A stretch of DNA of 64,000 nucleotides, taken from NCBI GenBank assembly GCA_003260075.1, contig QLIY01000029.1, positions 169,423 to 233,422 of the forward strand, in the 5' to 3' direction. The stretch is from Phallusia mammillata (lineage: Eukaryota > Chordata > Ascidiacea > Phlebobranchia > Ascidiidae). Position 1 is the stretch's first letter; each line of letters begins with the position of its first letter. The translations under genes were made by a program, and so were the position numbers. Shown here in pieces: positions 53,933 to 64,000 of the stretch. The notes beneath the pieces were generated by a model. The model saw only the letters and a program-made list of their open reading frames with translations. It searched no databases and was not told where the DNA came from.

Positions 53933-55593
53933 TACAAAAACTGTATAATATAGGATAACTATAACTCAAAATACTTTCGATGAACTCTAAATAAAAGTAT
54001 TGTCATAAGTGTACTTCAAGTTTTTTTTTTACCAAATTCAACATGTTATACACTACACAAACATAAAAATCTGCTTAATACTAAAACTATAAAGAAAACT
54101 GGAAGTACAGGCAAGCGTATACTAAAACCTATCTTGCCTATACCCAAATAGTTTTAAGTATACACGTCTGGTGTCAGCGTAATGGATTTCCTAAGTAACG
54201 AAACCTGAGATAAACTCCTTGGCGATTTTAAGGCGCTAAGGAAGCTTTAAGTGTTTTGGGCAAAACATCGCTTAACTGATTTTCTCTCGTGGTGACGTTG
54301 TTTGAATACGTACCAACATTGTGACGTCACGTATTCGCGTGGAATCGGATGAGGCTTTGTGTTGGACGAAAATTCATTTCAATTGCTGTTTACATACGGT
54401 TTGGGATGACAACCGAACAATGGCTCAATTAATTATGAATGAACCGGTCCTAGTTTGATCTTAAATAGCCGATGATCACAGATGCATAATTAATTTTTTC
54501 CAAATATTCCCACACCTGCGCAGAATAAGTTTTATTTGTATTTTTTTGAATTATTTTTAGACGTGTTTATCGCCTGATCTAGTTTAAAATGCCATGTGGA
54601 ACGAATGTTTTGGACATGCATTTTAGTTTTTCAGCACTTTCGAAGCCAGAATTTTCCCGCTTCGAACCTTTTTGTTCATAATGTCATGAATTAGCGATAC
54701 TAATTTAATGGCATGAATATTCACAAAAATAGCGATATGCTTCATACTCAATGGTTTATTGATGATGCATGCATATCTGCCAAAACGTTTAAAAACAAAG
54801 TATGTCGTATTTTACCTACTTTCTTAATTACATTCTTTACCCACAAACAAATCTTTGTATAGTGGCTAATTTTATTCTTGCACTATCTTGAAATCAAATC
54901 TTTCTATAAACCGCTGCCGTTTATAAGCTTAACTATTGCCTTTCGTTTTAAAATAAACGATATGTGTTTCTTTAAGTAATGAAAACTTTACAATGAGGTT
55001 TGGTAAATTAGTCCTTTTCTCACGGACTCTAAATACGAATGAGACCTTGCAATTTGTCAATGAGATTCTGGCTACCTCGTTCACCGGACAGAATCAGATT
55101 TCTCGAACAGATAGCGGTTGACGATGAGAATGCCAACGAGCACCAATCAACAATCTTGCTGTTCCTGTGCATTATAATGCAAAACGACTTGGTTGACAGG
55201 TGCAGGTTGCATTGTAAAAATAATATTCACAAGCTCTGGTATTATTGTTGTGTTTCGTAATTTGTTTTTCGTTAACTCTGTCCGAAACAACGTTGGAGAT
55301 TCAAGTTAAAAGTTTCATGATGAAAGATATTTTTCAAAATCAACTGTTTTCAATTAAAAACCCACATGTTTTAACCAATCACCCCTCGCTTTTTTTGGTA
55401 ACTGTCAGATGATTTTTACTTTTTTTGCAACGTGTCGGGTATTAAAATAGGCACACTTGATGAAATTCAAAGTCTTTCTCATTCCTTTTATGAATTGATA
55501 TTTGGCCTTTGATGGGCCTTTGTCCTAATAGTGAACCTATCAAAAAATTATCCATTGCAAAAGCTGTCATGCTAAAAATACAGATGTAACTAC

Positions 55594-55633
55594 CTTTTTT
55601 TCTTTTGCGGGGCGCTGGCCTCTCATAGGACAT
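55594..55633 (-). other. Candidate 5' exon upstream of GPCR 2
   Basis: On the minus strand, ATG starts MSYERPAPRKRKK and ends in phase 1 at AAAAAG|GTAGTT. Spliced to an acceptor ending at 53941 (TTATACAG|TTTTTGTA), it would continue in frame into the GPCR 2 start. A basic extension before an extracellular N-terminus is odd. It could equally be untranslated or chance. Confidence 0.2.
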
Positions 55634-56626
55634 TCTCTTTCCAGAAACAGGCGAGGTCTTTCATACTGATTTTAAAAGAAAAATGTCTAGCAAAATAGTT
55701 TTTCGAATCTTACGACCGTCAAACACATTTATTGCAATATTCAATATAAGCGCAAAGAATCTATCTGCATCCTCTTGAGTTTAAACTCCCTAATTGTAAT
55801 CATCAAAATCCATGTAACTTTTTCTAAACGATCAAGCTGTTCATTGTTTGATTGCTACTTCCGTCAGTGGTCTTGCAAACCAGCGCTTTACATGCAGGTT
55901 GGGCTGCTTCTGAACATTGGTTTTGACAACCTACAGCACTGACAACGTAACTTGATATGATCTAAATAGCTCCCTTAGTTGTCATATATCAGCATCAGCA
56001 ATTTAGATGATAGGAAGATAGGATCTATTAGTTGTTCCTTTTGCAACCTCTGCTATGTGTGGCAGCGAAAGTTAAGAATTTTAACTTCCAAAAGGGGGCG
56101 ATTTGAAAAAGAACCCCCCCCCCTACAATTAAAAATCCGTATTTTTTACTGCATTTTACCCGTTAAAAAATATTACTTGTCAACACGTAGACCTGTAAAA
56201 TTTACGACTTTTTTTTTACAGTGTAGGCGATCTGTATGAATTTCATAAGACAGCCTATTAACCTTTTTTCCTCCTCATGTAGACTTTTTAACATGTGCTG
56301 AAATCTCATGCACTCTTGTAATTGACGTAGCAATAACAATTCGAATCCCGATCAGGGTTTTTTATGTCTGTATATTGGTCAGGCGCGCCAGACCATTCGG
56401 CCAAGTTCCTGCCCGGAATGACAATTCTTACTATAGAAACGATTCAGTTTATTTGACCGAAAGTTTTACCGCTCAAAACTTCGACTGCTTTGAAATTGTA
56501 GTTATTTTTTTCGCAGTATCCCATTCTGCTTAAATCGCTTTTTGTTATTGTTATGTGGTAGAAAGACTTTATTATACACGTTTGTATGTAAGTTTTAAAT
56601 GGCTAAAGTTGCAATAAGAAATCCTA

Positions 56627-56701
56627 GGATTTTTTTAGAGTCTTTATTAGCATCCACCAACGCCTTTTCAAGATATGCTTCGTTCGGAAAAGGGTGGTTG
56701 T
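56627..56701 (-). pseudogene. Decayed duplicate of a DPP-like peptidase exon
   Basis: The minus strand codes a stretch with LEKALVDAN that aligns with the exon at 57988-58061 (LEKALVDAD). The flanking intron text ACACARAACRTTAAT is also shared. The acceptor AG is kept, but the donor is lost and no neighbouring duplicate exons (SYGG, DQDHS) were found. It is the remnant of a local duplication 0.8 kb downstream of the peptidase stop. Confidence 0.6.
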
Positions 56702-57529
56702 CTCCAAAACACAGAACATTAATAATTTATGGAATCATAATGAACGAGTTGATTTTGAGTAAATACCGCAAATTGTCACTCATAACTTAATGTTGAATTT
56801 CTCTTATTTTTGGTACTAACAAAATGCGTTCATAATATAAAAAAACGATGCACAGAATGCCATACCATTAACGAAGTTGCATTCTGACCTCATAAAATCT
56901 TATCTAACTTTTTTCAACCCTGCAGCCACTGCTGTATCTGAAATCTAAGTAAAAAAGTAGCGTTTCTTCATTCAAGACAAGTACTAACAACAAGGTTTAT
57001 GAAGAACTCACCTTGAACCGCATAACCAAGCACTACACATTTGTGATAAGAACTGGACGATTTGTGTCGGTCTCATAAAATTTATTGTATACAAATTTGA
57101 AAAATTATCAGAATTACGCAAAGCTGCCAATTTCATACCTCATACCTGATATAAAATCTTCACAACGAGTAAGTCCTTCCTTGTGATCACAGTTAGGTTA
57201 ATATGAGTAAAAGTCATATTTAAAGAGTTTGGGGGTAGCGTTTTGGTTATTTTATGTTGCTTGATTTGGCTACCGAATCAAGTGGTGCAAAGCATTGGTC
57301 CTTAACAAACGTTTGTCAAATATTTAAATTATCTAAATCTAAACGTAAGAAAGAGTAGGTCCAAAAATTGAGAGATAACGTGAAAAAAGGGAAAATAGCA
57401 ACTTTCAGATAATAGATAAAAAATTAGATATAATGTGTCTGTGGGTGTAAATTAGTACACAATACACATGAAAGACAAAATTAGAAACAGATACAAAAGG
57501 TGGCAAATGGAAAGTATTTGCAGATTGAC

Positions 57530-60500
57530 CTACGCCCACACATCAGCAGGGACTGGAATTCCAAAGCATTGACAAAGTTGTCGGGTGAGAACTTGGTATA
57601 CGTGACGAGATGTGTTTGGTCCACTGTTAATTGAATGATCTTGATCGGCATAAAACTAAAAAAATAATTAACACATTTTAAAATGTTTGCTTTTTATGAG
57701 TTAGCTATGTCTTGAACTAACCGTAGCCATAGGCTGATTCATAAAAATACGTCTATTTTGTTTTTTTGGCGTAACGTTTTAGCGTTCAATGTTTGCGTTT
57801 TGAGGTGTGCAAAAACAAATATAATAATACAACAAAAATCATAATTATCACGAGCTTCCTTGGCTTTGACTTAGATTGGTTTTATTATAAAGCCTACTAT
57901 CTAAATACCCTTTTTGTATTAATTTTCAAATACAGTAATAACTAAAACTGTTGTAAGCATTGGCTGCAAACACGAGCTAAAACTTACGAAGTTGTTGAAG
58001 TCTATGTCAGCATCCACCAAAGCCTTTTCGAGCTGTGCTGCGTTCTGGAAATGCACGTTGTCTGTATAACACAAAACGTTAATGAATGTGAAAAATAAAA
58101 TCACAAATTGATAGATTTTGCAAACATCGTAAATTGCTTATGTAAACTTTTTCATGAATCTATAATTACCTTGCAAAAAAAGTTTTTGACTCAAAAATGT
58201 GAATTACCTATAGTAAGCATGATTACCACTTATACTTCTACTCACCGTCCGCCATGCCGTGAATGAGGTAGTAATTTGATTGTGGGAAGTTCTTTGCTTT
58301 ATTCATTACATTCGCTTTGTCGTACCCATCTTTGTTATCTTGTGGAAGACCCATGTATCTTTCGGCATAAATGGTATCTGCAACAAGCGGGTTTGATATA
58401 TTGTTTTGCAAAAAATAAAGACATGGGCAGCTATTTGTCGATAGTGTTGATTGAAGATTATATGTTATGATTTTTGAGGGATTTGTTTTGACTTAAGTTT
58501 TATCTCTGCCAATACTCGACTCAACTCAACTCGAGTAACATGCCACCAGTATAATTGATCTTGATTTATACTCGCAAAGTTAGTCGTTAAGCGACCAAAC
58601 TTAACTTTGGGTTCTTACACCGTCTCGACTCGTTGTGTATTCCCTGAGCAAGAATCTTCAGCGGCATTACTCAAGCCCAGTAGATTTAGAACAAACTAAA
58701 TTAAAGTCACCAAATTTATAAACATAAAAAAAAACTAATAAAAATTGACCCAGCAGACGAAATTGCAATTGAACAGGCAGCTATAGACGACGGCCTGTTT
58801 GTGTGCATAATCCGTTCAGGCATTGCTCATTCACCAAGTTATAAAATAAAACAAAAAACAAAGGGATTGGCTCGAGAATAAAGCCATGTGTACAATAATG
58901 TCATATAAAACCCACAAATTTAAAAATAGGTTGCATATATTTACCGTAGTATCTCCAGTCAGTAAGTGGTGCAACAGCCAGTCCACATTTTAGTGCATCG
59001 GTCCCTTGTCCCAAAGCATGAGATGTGGCAAACCCTCCGTACGACTGTTAACAGATAAAATATTAATAATACAATAAACAATTTGTTATTGCAAAAATGT
59101 ACGAATTATTAAGTTGGTTGGTAATGATGGAGAATAATAAATTATTTCACTAACATTATTTACTGCTTTAGACCAAAAAATTTCAATACACAAAATTTTC
59201 CTCCAGTATAATTGGCAAATCGAAATATTGATGGAAGTTGTTTTTCATAAACATTTAAATTATCTTTTTCTACTCACCCAACCCCAAATTGCAATTCGAC
59301 TTGAATCGACGTATGGTTTGGCACCGAAAAACCTAATAAGATTTTTTTGTAAGAAACAAAACTTAAACATGACCTTGAAGAAAAAAATAAATAATAATAA
59401 CGCATAGTACACCACCTAGCGGCTTCAATTTGATCGTCAATTTCTTTTTGTCCAAGAGCTCTGTAAACTTCATGCATAAACTGATCACCTACAAAATAGA
59501 AATGTAAACGATACATTTTCTAGTTAAGAATTTTCTGAACACTAAGCATATTGCAATATTTTTTGTAGCAAGTTTTCATTAAAGGGTTCATTTGTGAATG
59601 ATTAAGTCTACAAATTACTAACCGCTACGAGAGAGCTACTTACCATGAAAGTTCGAGCCTCTGCCATCTACTCGTACCGCAATTACATCAAGGCCACTTG
59701 GAACGTAAACCGGAGCCCAACTTCTTGTCCAGTAAGCATCAACATTTTGGTAACCAGGTCCTGCATAACTTAATTAAAAGTTGGAAGTTAAAAACTCTTA
59801 AAGTGCTTTCAAATATAGCATGTTTTTTTTTCCGGAGAAGTATGTTAAAATTTATATTTACTTTTGGGATCAGGCCTGAGTTATTTACCCAGACTAACGA
59901 TCACTGTACATTAATATACTAATCCAGGACAATATAAAAAAACAGTAAAATGTTTCGTTAAAATTTGTGTGACTAAAATTAGTAATGGTTTATAAACACC
60001 CGTCATATCTGTGCAATAAATTTTGACCGATCTACTCTGAAAAATTAGGCTAAAACTTCTTCACCAAATACATCTTATGTATATCCTCATTAAACCAGGA
60101 AGAAAAACATCGTACATTTGTGTAATTGGGCAAAGAACTTTTAGTTAGAAAAACATGTAATGCTTTTAATTCCTTATCGGAATAAGCAGTAATGAAATAA
60201 TGACTTTATATCATTTCAAAGTTTATAGTTTTAATATTTTAATACTTAAGGGTTGTCGTATACTCACACGTCGATGAGCAGTGGGTATTGCTTAGTCTCA
60301 TCAAAGTTGGGTGGAAGCCATTGCTCGTATTGCAAATCTACAACAAATTTCTGCTATTAAATTCTAAACTTCGACGATGCTTAACCGATTTAATGTTAAC
60401 TTTTTTTAGTGTTGAAAATAAATTATACTGATGTCTAAAATTGAATGGTAAATAACTTCTATTTAAATACTTTCTGGGATTGCCTGGCTTGTGGCATTTT

Positions 60501-63500
60501 GTGTTTCTGGCGAGTTACTCTACCGGACGAAGACAAAACGCTACAAACAAATATTTACCTTTACAATTTAATATTGCAGATATTTACACAATAATTGGTT
60601 ACTAATTGACATTCATTTTACCGTATCCGGATAAGGTGTTTGTAATATATCCGTATGACTTTGTTGGCCACTGAGTATTATTGACAGCATCAACCAACGC
60701 ATCATTAGCTTCTAGTATCACTTGGTTGGTCAAAACTTGGCCCCCCCCCCATTTAATATTGCAGATATTTACACAATAATTGGTTACTAATTGACATTAA
60801 TTTTACCGTATCCGGATAAGGTGTTTGTAATATATCTGTATGACTTTGTTGGCCACTGAGTATTATTGACAGCATCAACCAATGCATCATTAGCTTCTAG
60901 TATCACTTGGTTGGTCAAAACTTGTTTAAAGTCAGTTGCTGTGTGATCTACCTGGAACTGCAAGTACAGGGGAGGTCCTTCACCTAAAAATGCACGAATT
61001 TGATCAGTATTTTTCAAGAAAATCACAACGTTTTAGATTTTAGATTAGGACAGGGTTGTAATCCGGCCGAAAATTTGGATCCAAATTCGAACGTACCAGC
61101 CGGAAAGAGTTAGATGTGCCAGTGTGATATTACGAAACAAATGCCCCCCCCCCAGTACAGGGGAGGTCCTTCACCTAAAAATGCACGAATTTGATCAGTA
61201 TCTTTCAACAAAATCACAACGTTTTAGATTTTAGATTAGGACAGCGTTGTAATCCGGCCGAAAACTTGGACCCAAATTCGAACGTACCAGCCGGAAAGAG
61301 CTAGATGTGCCAGTGTGATATTACGATACAAATACCCCCCCCCCGGCGTCAGTTTGTGCCACTAAATAAGTTTAAATCAAAGTAGAATTGAGCATCGACT
61401 GTCTCCATTGCTAAACAATTGCCTTTATTGAGCCCCCCCCCCAGGCCAAGTGTTAAGTCAGTTCCAAATGAAGCCCGTTTTAATCAATGTGAAGCCGGAG
61501 CCGGGTCCAAGCCCGACTAAAAAGGTTTGACTTACAACTGTGGTTTGTATTTGATCAAAAACATATGAGGAAAATGATCTCACTTTAAAGATGTTCATCC
61601 CCCAGGAAAATTTTAGCAAAAAAATTCTTGCAAACGCTATCACCAATGCAAAAAGTTGCAATAAATTATTTTAGCAGATATTTATTTAACTAAACTGTTT
61701 TCAAATCTGATGCTGATTTTTGCAAGGTTTAGTTTGATCAGATAGGATTGCTCCTGAAGCTCTATAGCGACATAACCAAATATGTGCGATTCAGTAAAAC
61801 AATATAAAATTAGATTCCAAAGACAAAATTATCTTCATTTATAAATACCCCCCCCCCCCGTTTTGAAAAAAATATGAAAAAGTTTGGGAACCACTGCTCT
61901 ATAGCGACATAACCAAATATGTGCGATACAGTGAAACAATATAAAATTAGATTCCAAAGCCAAAATTATCTTCATTTAGAAATGTTCTGAAACTAACCTC
62001 TACAACCGAGTACAAGATAGCTGCCATCAGTACTGAACGAGGGCGAGACGAAATTGCAACGGCCTTCGAACTGTGTTCTCAATTTGCACGTGATACACTC
62101 GGGGTCATCACTGGCTGTTTGTCCTCCATTCAATCTTCCCTTTCTTCTGTAAATTTGTCTATTTTCTGGGCCATCAAATGTTGACAGAAAGTATCTGTAT
62201 GGTAAATGCGCATTGTTATAGCAATCCCACATGCAAACCGAGTACTGTAAAAACACTGACACGACCCACAAACGGCATAGTTCATTTGTCAGCTACATTC
62301 TGTGCTGAACAAATGTTCCAGCTTCCAGGACCTGTTCTAAATGGGACAGACATTCGGGACAGAACCCGAACGTGAATGTTTTAAACAAGCCCGGTTTCGA
62401 CTCGAAAGTTGATTGTATTGAGGCATAAATAAGCCCGATTGTAAAATAAGGTCTAGATCCCGTTTTATTCAAACTGAAGTCTTTCCCCCCCCCCTTGTCT
62501 ATTTTCTGGGCCATCAAATGTTGACAGAAAGTATCTGTATGGAAAATGCGCATTGTTAGAGCAATCCCACATGCAAACCGAGTACTGTAAAAACACGGAC
62601 ACGACCCATAAACGGCATAGTTCATTTGTTAGCTACATTCTGTGCTGAACAAATGTTCCAGCTTCCAGGACCTGTTGATCAGTTCTAAATGGGACAGACA
62701 TTTGGGACCGAACCCGAACGTGAATGTTTTAAACAAGCCCGGTTTCGACTCGAAAGTTGATTGTATTGGGGCATAAATAAGCCCGATTGTAAAATCAGGT
62801 CTAGATCCCGTTTTATTCAAACTTAAGTCTTCAAAACGGTCTTGGTTTGAAGCTGACATCACAATCGGCCTCATTTTTCATTGATTTAACAATCGACCTT
62901 ATGTTACATTTTAACAATACATTAAGATTAAAGTAACTTACGCATAATCCGTGTCAGCATTGTACAACTCAATGGCTGGGTATGACGCGCTATATGACGT
63001 CACAGTGTAATCTCCTGACGTCAGAAACGTCCTTGCGTCCTGTTGAATATATTTTGAATTGTTAAACACTGAACAACTCAAATGAGTTCTTATTTTGTGA
63101 CCTACGTTTTCGTTTACTCTTGTCAAATGTTGGTATTGATTGTTAGGAAGAACCATAAAGAATTCGTCAGTGCTTTGACCAAATACCGGTATCCAATACG
63201 GACGACGTTGAAAAAGCCAACCATTCGGAGTGTTGTGATCAAATTTCTTCACAAAAATAGTTTGTTTGATCCCAGTACATTATAAAGTTTGTATGCCCAC
63301 ATGACTTTGTGTGCTTTCGCAAAACTTTTTATGTTGGGGTATTTGGCCATGTATTTTTTTCAGTATTACAGTAGTTTGCCAAGTTTGATGCGACCATGAA
63401 AAGATAGTCTATACAGTATACACTGATCTGTTCATCAGTCTAATGAGAAATATAAAGAAATATACGTAAAACGACATGTTCAGTCGTTAATGCAAATACT

Positions 63501-64000
63501 CGTGACATATTTGGTGACATAACGCTATACAATTTATACGTCTATACTATATATACGTTTCCACAATAGATTTTGATTCTATATCCTGACAATACTCACA
63601 TTTGGCCGTGTTTGAAAATGCATTTATCTTTAATTATTGGGTTTAGATTAATTAACCTTAGTTTTTGTAATCAAGGTAAATACCTTTGAGCAACTCCAGC
63701 TATCTGTTGCAGCTGGATCGCACATCAACATCACACTTCTGGTTTGCAGTCTGTCACACCACGTGACTGCAGCACGTGACGCGTTTGCCCACGTGACACG
63801 ACTGAAAAGATAGTCGCTACAAAAAAGAAAGAATAAAAACGTTGGACTCGCAAATATTTTGGTCTCAAACCTCCTTAAACTGCAGACCAAATGATAAAAT
63901 TAGTCAACTTATATTTTGTCCAAAGGAAAACCCAACCCAGTTTTTCATTATATTATTGCTTATGTTAGAATTTGCACCTGCTTGAGAGCTCTGTGGGAGC
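57530..64000 (-). CDS. DPP4/FAP-family serine peptidase (S9B), 5' end outside the window
   Basis: Exons on the minus strand, 5' to 3': 64000-63978 (partial), 63816-63684, 63246-63106, 63039-62942, 62194-61998, 60983-60807, 60337-60268, 59768-59644, 59488-59416, 59332-59278, 59044-58945, 58377-58246, 58061-57988 and 57655-57530 (TAG). All phases agree, giving about 507 residues. The family removes Xaa-Pro dipeptides and is usually a type II membrane protein. The beta-propeller end has the Cys-rich ECITCKLRTQFEGRCNF. The hydrolase domain has VDGRGSNFHG, the glutamate segment DDQIEAAR, the nucleophile GWSYGG, the acid in ADDNVHF and the base in DQDHS, so it should be active. The serine codon is the first codon after an intron. 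The N-terminal propeller and membrane anchor are not in the window. Confidence 0.93.
60566..60924. repeat. 174-bp direct duplication with a C10 junction, carrying part of a peptidase exon
   Basis: Bases 60566-60739 and 60751-60924 are equal in length with three differences, and C10 lies between. The right copy continues into the complete exon 60807-60983. The left copy holds only the 3' part of that exon and its donor. A literal reading would add a partial exon with no acceptor. Confidence 0.9.
60963..61334. repeat. About 180-bp direct duplication with a C10 junction
   Basis: The text from AGTACAGGGGAGGTCC, the 5' edge of a peptidase exon, through ATATTACGA recurs at 61154-61334 after C10 (61144-61153). 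A further C10 follows at 61335-61344 and another at 61433-61442, each without an obvious partner copy. Confidence 0.85.
61760..61984. repeat. About 88-bp duplication with empty and filled hAT target site
   Basis: Left copy 61760-61847 starts CTCTATAGCGACATAACC directly after unique sequence. Right copy 61897-61984 starts with the same bases but directly follows a hAT end (61860-61896, ending GGGAACCACTG). C12 lies between them at 61848-61859. CTCTATAG is a typical 8-bp hAT target. The left copy thus looks like the empty site, and the right copy like the right flank of an insertion. Confidence 0.7.
62155..62830. repeat. About 330-bp direct duplication with a C10 junction
   Basis: Bases 62155-62484 and 62495-62830 match with scattered substitutions and small indels, and are joined by C10 at 62485-62494. 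The left copy includes the 5' 40 bp of the peptidase exon 61998-62194. The right copy repeats this piece as a truncated exon. Confidence 0.88.

Larger units (their letters stand above)
53933..57529. other. Intergenic region upstream of GPCR 2 and downstream of the peptidase
   Basis: No complete gene is supported. Contents: a candidate minus-strand leader exon at 55594-55633, a C10 run without visible duplication at 56114-56123, and a decayed peptidase exon at 56627-56701. TGACGTCA-like text lies near 54320. Confidence 0.4.

Noticed and set aside
57530..57655. Frameshift in the last peptidase exon
   Set aside because: A first reading suggested the C-terminus shifted frame after HVY. Re-reading the bases showed I had dropped one; the frame is continuous to TAG at 57530-57532.

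Overview
The window is animal nuclear DNA. It is AT-rich, with compact multi-exon genes, introns mostly of 0.1-1 kb, GT-AG and a few GC-AG splice sites, hAT-type transposon debris and tRNA-derived SINEs. The best clue to the organism is a gene at 18.6-27.4 kb that joins a cytoplasmic intermediate-filament (IF) protein to a four-repeat annexin. An IF-annexin fusion has been reported for the ascidian Ciona, so a tunicate (sea squirt) is the most likely source. The species cannot be fixed from the sequence. All exon boundaries below were read by eye from splice sites, phase and protein similarity.

Layout. 3.3-9.3 kb (+): the 3' two-thirds of a CLC-7-like Cl-/H+ exchanger. 15.1-27.4 kb (+): the IF-annexin fusion gene, with a probable TATA promoter and a non-coding leader exon. 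28.5-31.8 kb (+): a tandem IF paralogue with the same exon plan and no annexin. 34.1-40.7 kb (+): complete cyclin Y. 43.2-47.4 kb and 48.9-53.9 kb (-): two complete eight-exon class A GPCR paralogues. 57.5-64.0 kb (-): the 3' two-thirds of a DPP4/FAP-family serine peptidase, which runs off the right edge. A decayed extra copy of one of its exons lies at 56.6 kb.

The genes do not form an operon-like pathway. They are local tandem duplications (IF pair, GPCR pair, peptidase exon) set among unrelated housekeeping genes. The most biologically interesting part is the IF/annexin locus. The IF half ends in an exon whose donor site is followed at once by an in-frame stop and an AATAAA. Intronic polyadenylation could therefore give a plain IF protein, and splicing could give the membrane-binding fusion.

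A second theme is structural. About ten places carry a C or G run of 10-12 bases, and most of these runs separate two adjacent, nearly identical direct copies of 70-335 bp. One pair has an empty and a transposon-filled version of the same hAT target site. This suggests that two haplotypes of a very polymorphic genome were laid end to end in the assembly rather than truly duplicated. One 62-base N gap (48223-48284) and two very long homopolymers (G83 at 855, C75 at 32789) are also present.
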